From Plantago elongata (taxonomy: Eukaryota; Streptophyta; Magnoliopsida; Lamiales; Plantaginaceae): 24,463 bases of DNA. Positions within the stretch are counted from its first letter, which is position 1, and each line of letters begins with the position of its first letter. The stretch spans positions 1 through 24,463 of the forward strand of contig JAYMSP010002411.1 in the NCBI GenBank assembly GCA_036897095.1. Reading direction: 5' to 3'. This document shows, in pieces, positions 20,335 to 24,463 of the stretch. Below the pieces are notes generated by a model. The model worked only from the letters and a program-made list of their open reading frames with translations. It was not told the DNA's origin and searched no databases. Position numbers and translations under genes: made by a program.

Positions 20335-21501
20335 ATGGAAGCAGTGCTTTACAGAACCGGATCCGGTTCAATAGCAACCAAACTACCCGCTTCCCCTCGT
20401 GTTCCCAATTCACCCAACAACATCACCTCTCTGCACCTCAACGAAATCGGCCGTCGTAGGATCCGCCGGTCCTCTTCCGACTCCGACATTACAATCCGAT
20501 GCCAATCCACTTTGATCAAGCAGCGATCTAGATCATTTCATCAACTTCCGCCTCTCATACCTGAGGAGGAGGATACTTTCGGTAGTGATGGAAATGGATT
20601 CTCCTGTTTTCCTGGTGGCGGTATGAATAACAACCGGAGGACTTCCGGCGGTGGAAGAGGTGGTGATAGCAGCGGTGATCGGTGTGATATTGGGGCTTAT
20701 TATGAGAGGATGTTGAAGTCCGATCCGATGAACTCTTTGCTTCTCACTAACTACGGCAAATACTTGCACGAGGTAGTTATCTTATCTGTTTAGCACGAGC
20801 TTATCAGTTGGATTTATTTTATAAGTGAAAATTAACCAGCTACTAATGGACTTATGAATAAGTTTTGCTAACCATAGTTTATGATTGTCTGTTTATTGTC
20901 ATCTGAACTGAAATTTTGATGGATCAAAATTATAAGCAATTATTCGATTAATCTCGTTCGAATTCAAATTGGATTTTGATTGGATTTTTGTAATATGAAT
21001 GAATAGGTGGAGGGAAATTTTGTGAAGGCAGAAGAGTGCTACGGGAGAGCGATTTTGGCGAGTCCTGGAGATGGGCAAGTGCTTTCCTTGTACGGGAAAC
21101 TGATTTGGGAGAGTCAAAGAGATGGGAGCAGAGCCGAATCATATTTCAACCAAGCTATTCAAGTTGCTCCGCACGATAGGTACGTGTTATATGTAGTCAA
21201 TCATCTCATAATCTAGGTTTCGGAGTTCTCAGATTTCATGTTTATTTCATCTTGGTGAACCAAAAATAGCGTTGTTTTGTATGATTTTAAACGATGTAAC
21301 GAATGAATCATATCTCCCGCCAAAAAAAATGTAGTGTACGTATAGTCTGATAATAATAACTTGAAAATGTGCAGTTCGGTTTTGGGATCGTATGCTCATT
21401 TCCTATGGGAAGTGGAGGATGACGAGGAGGAGGAAGAGTTAGGAACATATTCGGCAATGGGACAAGTGATATCTACTGCAGCAATGGTAGAGGCTTTTTG
21501 A
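20335..21501 (+). CDS. TPR-like superfamily protein (three exons, 245 aa)
   Basis: Small plant-specific protein with a C-terminal block of tetratricopeptide-like helices; TPRs usually mediate protein-protein contacts, and the partner is unknown. Exons are 20335-20772, 21007-21179 and 21375-21501, all with GT-AG introns, giving 738 nt in frame. Residues 1-115 are low complexity: basic and Ser-rich (RRRIRRSSSDSD) and then Gly-rich. TPR-like units follow at about 119-146 (GAYYERMLKSDP...NYGKYLHE), 147-181 (AEECYGRAILASPGDGQ...LYGKLIWE) and 182-216 (AESYFNQAIQVAPHD...GSYAHFLWE). An acidic patch (DDEEEEE) lies at about 219-225, with a short hydrophobic C-terminus. This layout matches a known plant TPR-like family of similar size. 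The ATG is the first after the C/T-rich leader and lies 86 bp past the TATA box. No break is seen. A foldback transposon ends about 250 bp upstream. Confidence 0.9.
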
Positions 21502-22267
21502 AGCTTGATGCTAGCTGCTTCTAATTACTAATACTACTACTGCTGCTACTAATAAGTGAAGGATTTCGCCATGGATAGGAAATCCTGAGATAACTGAGAC
21601 CTGATATGCTTCACTAGATGTTGATTTTGCTTTAACTATACTACACTTACGATATAGTACTAGCGCTAAGATCTGAGTGCTCTATGAGAAGCATGAATCT
21701 GGCTAGTCAATAAGGCAAATGTTATGCCAGCTGAGAGTAGAGGATCCAACGACTTTTGTACATTTTGCCTTTTCTAATCCATCTTCGACTTCTTTGTAAA
21801 CTAATTTTCTGGAACTCAATTTCATCCTGCTCAGGTTTCATTACATGTTACAGTGATAATTGATTGATCTGTGCATTTACGTAAAGATGGAGTATCAATT
21901 TTGCATTTTTACTTCGAATTTTCATTGCCAACCTTAGTACGTTACTTACAATACATTACAGCTAAGCTTTCGACCATCTCTCAACAATCAACATCAATCA
22001 AAGCTTATTTTGCTTTTCTAAGATTAAATTTCTCCCTTTTCATTTCTGTTTATCTCAAAATCTCTAACATGCAGTATTGCAGTTCATCAAATCGCAGGGG
22101 GAGTTTATCAAGACAGAAAAAAAAAAAAAAGTTGGGGCAAGAAAACTTAGACTTGGTCATTCAACATAGCTTGTGTTTTCTTTAAGCACCATCATCTAGT
22201 GTGGGAAACTAGACAGATGCCTCGGAGGGTGGAAGATGCTCAAATTAAATGCAGTTGAATCGTACTG
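21502..22267. other. 3' flank of the TPR gene and intergenic DNA
   Basis: The first few hundred bases probably include the 3' UTR. No further gene is supported. An open stretch of about 100 codons (about 21871-22185) has a non-natural composition and ends in a poly-A-like run (about 22120-22133), so it is not called. Confidence 0.45.
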
Positions 22268-22878
22268 AGGGGTGTATATCGAAACCAAATTGAATTTGAG
22301 AGCTTATCAAATATTTGTTCGTTAAGAATTTTAGTGTTCGTGTTCGTCAAACAACTAATTAACTTGTTCATGCTCAGTTCGTTAAGGTTTTCGTTTGTTC
22401 GTTTGTGTTCGTGAAGCTTTTGTTCGTGAATAATTTTGTTCGTGTGTTCGTTAATGTTGTATTCGCGAACAATTTATTAGTTCTTAGAACCCAAAAAATA
22501 AAAGTAAAATTATTACAAAAAATAAAATGAAAGGTCCCTAAAAATTATATTTTAAGGCAAATATAATGATCCCATAAAATGTCATACATTCATCCTACCA
22601 ATAATATGAATTAAGACGAATTACAGTATACAACTATGAAAAATGGAGTAAAATGTATTATTGTATTATATTACTTACTATATTATATAAATAAAAATAT
22701 TGTGTTCATGCTCACTAACAATTTACGAACTATTGAATAATAAATATTGTATTCGTGTTTGTTTGTTAACGAATGTATTTGTGAACAGTTCGAACAAGTG
22801 AATATATCAAATACAAATGGAGTGTTGATTGAAATTTTTGTAATATTTTCACGAATGATTGATTCGCTAAACACCTCT
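22268..22878. mobile_element. hAT-like non-autonomous element with subterminal TTCGT repeats
   Basis: The element is about 611 bp. The left end reads aggggtgtatatcgaa and the reverse complement of the right end agaggtgtttagcgaat, an imperfect terminal repeat of the (C)AGGGGTG type used by hAT elements. The left third carries a dense cluster of ttcgtt/ttcgtg motifs (about 22315-22475), and the complementary forms appear towards the right end (gaacagttcgaac, about 22783). Subterminal repeats of this kind bind hAT transposases. No ORF was found. An 8-bp target duplication could not be confirmed, so the family is probable only. Confidence 0.5.
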
Positions 22879-23369
22879 AATCATTGAAGCAAATGGAGCA
22901 GCTCGTCTTTTTTTTTTTTTGTAAATAAGAAAGGAAGTGGACATATCTTATTTGATTTCCAACTTTATCAAATGTTTAAAATGTTTATACCTAGTTTGTT
23001 AATCTCGAGTTTGTCATCGTAATGTTTAGTTTATACATAAGTAAGACTTTGTTTTATTTGTCTTCGAATTATTTTAATTTAGTTCAATTTAACTCTACTT
23101 AATTATATTTCATATCATTTGAAGATAATGTAGCCCAAAGACTCGAAAATATAACACATTGGGTGTCAACACTCGGAGGAATATGTTACTTTGGTTTTTC
23201 ATTTCTACCTCAATTGTCAACTACACATTACAATGTAAATAACTTATGCATAACCTAAATTTTGAATAACCTGCATATGTTACTGCCTCCAGGTCAAAGT
23301 TTGTTTTACTGTTGTTATTTCATTCGCCTTGAATTTTAAACAATTACATTCGAATATTTTTAACTCTAC
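22879..23369. other. AT-rich DNA without a recognisable gene
   Basis: Apart from a T run at about 22909-22920, nothing readable was found. It leads into the RNase H-like remains. Confidence 0.45.
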
Positions 23370-23723
23370 TTCTAAGTACACGGGTGGGCATTAGTTTTGG
23401 AGTATGGATGCATGATGGACGTTTTGTGCACAATAAGCTGGTGGTGGAGCAACACTTGGCCCATCAGTGCACCGAAGCATACACCATCCGAGCAGCAGTT
23501 CATTGGGTTGTTCTCCAAAGATTTGACCGAGTTCATATCTTTTATGACTGTAGTTTTGTAGTTACTTCGTTTAATATCTTTTAGATTTTCATTTTTATGT
23601 AGTTGAACCAGTTTTGTCGGATATACAGACTTTAGCTAGTTCTTTAATTCTTTTAGCCTAGAGTTTATGTTGCGGTGTGAGAACTTACTAGCTCATAAAC
23701 TAACATGTCGTGCAGTTAGATAG
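23370..23723 (+). pseudogene. Broken RNase H-like domain (LINE C-terminal type)
   Basis: The translation from about 23386 reads GISFGVWMHDGRFVHNKLVV, then AEAYTIRAA-like TEAYTIRAAVHWVVLQRFDR and VHIFYDCSFVV. This follows the first half of the plant RNase H fold attached to non-LTR reverse transcriptases (RVT_3 type: G...V..DGRF, EA.A...A, DC..VV). After a gap with stops and frame changes, the end of the domain is readable as FSLEFMLRCENLLAHKLTCR (about 23653-23712), matching the usual VRR.N..AH.LAR block. It is interrupted by a TAG at 23582 and another near 23635. No RT domain precedes it, so it is a fragment of a LINE or of a host RNase H-like gene. Confidence 0.65.
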
Positions 23724-23761
23724 GCTATCTTGATTTTTGTACAGTTTACTTTTTATCTTAA

Positions 23762-23790
23762 CTAGTATTAATTCGTGACGATGTCACGGT
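23762..23790 (-). mobile_element. Helitron-like 3' terminus on the minus strand
   Basis: Read on the minus strand, a perfect stem-loop cgtgac-atc-gtcacg (plus positions 23774-23788) is followed by AATTAATA and then CTAG, ending at 23762, with T next. This is the same hairpin geometry (6-bp stem, 3-nt loop, 8 nt to CTAG) as the terminus at 18277. Both are preceded by similar AT-rich sequence with tccttctt/tattaatta. The element body should extend to the right. Confidence 0.7.
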
Positions 23791-24000
23791 ATAGTTTACT
23801 TTAATAATTAATATAAAAGAAGGATAAAGTAATTACAACAAAGTTGTGTAATGAAGACCAAAATGCATGACTTATGTAAAAGAAGGAAACCAAACGATAC
23901 ATAGAACTCCTGAGGTTACATAACACTTCTGTGTACACAACGCTGGTTGTCATGTTCGTTGGTTTCCCTTCTTGGATCAATACCTTCAAATCATTTTTAC

Positions 24001-24070
24001 TTTAACTATTCCGTGATGATGTTACAATACAGTTTACTTTTTAATAATAAATATAAAGAGGAAGACAAAA
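24001..24070 (-). repeat. Second, decayed copy of the Helitron-like 3' end
   Basis: About 243 bp right of the first terminus, about 70 bp repeat it in the same orientation: ttaacta...cgtgatgatgttac, then cagtttactttttaataat, compared with ttaactag...cgtgacgatgtcacg and tagtttactttaataat. The hairpin arms are diverged and CTAG is partly lost. This is either a second element end in tandem or an internal duplication of one element. Confidence 0.55.
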
Positions 24071-24463
24071 TAAATTAATCGAACAAATAATATAATTACG
24101 TGTAAATAATGTTTATCATGAACCCGTGATATGAGTAGTCATTCTTTATCCAATACTATATCACTAAATTTCTTTTTAAGCTATTTATACAAAATGTGAG
24201 AAAAACACGGCACGTCTTGACGAATATACTTTTATAAAAGTGTACAACACAATTAATATGGTTGGTTCCCAACAACCCTCTCAAGGTGGTATGTGGACTC
24301 ATTATTATACAAGCATAGTTCCATATGTTACGATTTATTTTTTTCACTCCCACCCAAACTCGTACATAGATAGAGAAAATAAAGTTTCCTCCGCGTAAAG
24401 ATTATCTTCTAGAAGCTCCCCCCCCCCCCCCCCCCCCCTCCGGGCAAAGAAACCAGGGGGTTT
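24071..24463. other. AT-rich end of the window with a homopolymer
   Basis: No gene is supported. A run of about 20 C's (24419-24438) is followed by the only non-AT-rich bases at the edge. The window also begins with eight C's. Such runs at window edges may reflect real low-complexity DNA or sequencing/assembly error. Confidence 0.5.

Noticed and set aside
1-24463. Defence island, biosynthetic cluster or other novel multi-gene system
   Set aside because: The three host genes are unrelated housekeeping or regulatory genes, and the remainder is transposon debris.

Overview
The window is nuclear DNA of a flowering plant, most likely a eudicot. The reasons are an ATL-type RING-H2 gene, spliced plant-type genes with GT-AG introns, Stowaway MITEs, Tork-like Copia and Gypsy remains, a TRIM-like array and a Helitron. 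The species cannot be fixed from sequence alone. Most intergenic DNA is AT-rich and packed with old transposons. No prokaryotic system, CRISPR array, rRNA gene or intact tRNA gene was seen.

Three host genes look intact. (1) An intronless ATL E3 ubiquitin ligase gene lies on the minus strand (2737-3621). (2) Divergent from it across about 940 bp, a four-exon plus-strand gene (4564-7048) encodes a Vma12/TMEM199-like ER factor for V-ATPase assembly. Its long second intron carries a very short tRNA-derived SINE with a perfect 17-bp target duplication. (3) A three-exon plus-strand gene (20335-21501) encodes a small TPR-like protein, with a TATA box and G-box/ABRE-like sites upstream.

The rest is mobile-element archaeology. 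Positions 1-2700 hold a Stowaway MITE (888-1105) and minor repeats. At 8510-9190 there is a head-to-tail TRIM-like array. At 10180-16020 sits a broken Copia element flanked by 'acata' duplications; a gag-only Gypsy-type element (13902-15985) is nested in its 3' LTR. At 16885-18277 lies a decayed Helitron helicase region ending in a classic hairpin plus CTAG terminus, followed by two partial Stowaways. At 18641-20087 there is a long foldback (arms about 540-600 bp) whose right arm is split by a younger Stowaway; it ends about 250 bp before the TPR start codon. Downstream are a hAT-like element (22268-22878), a broken RNase H domain of LINE type (23370-23723) and two tandem Helitron-like 3' ends on the minus strand (23762 and about 24005).

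The three genes do not form a pathway. No undescribed defence or metabolic system is visible. The most interesting structures are the foldback with its nested MITE in a promoter, the minimal SINE, and the paired Helitron termini.
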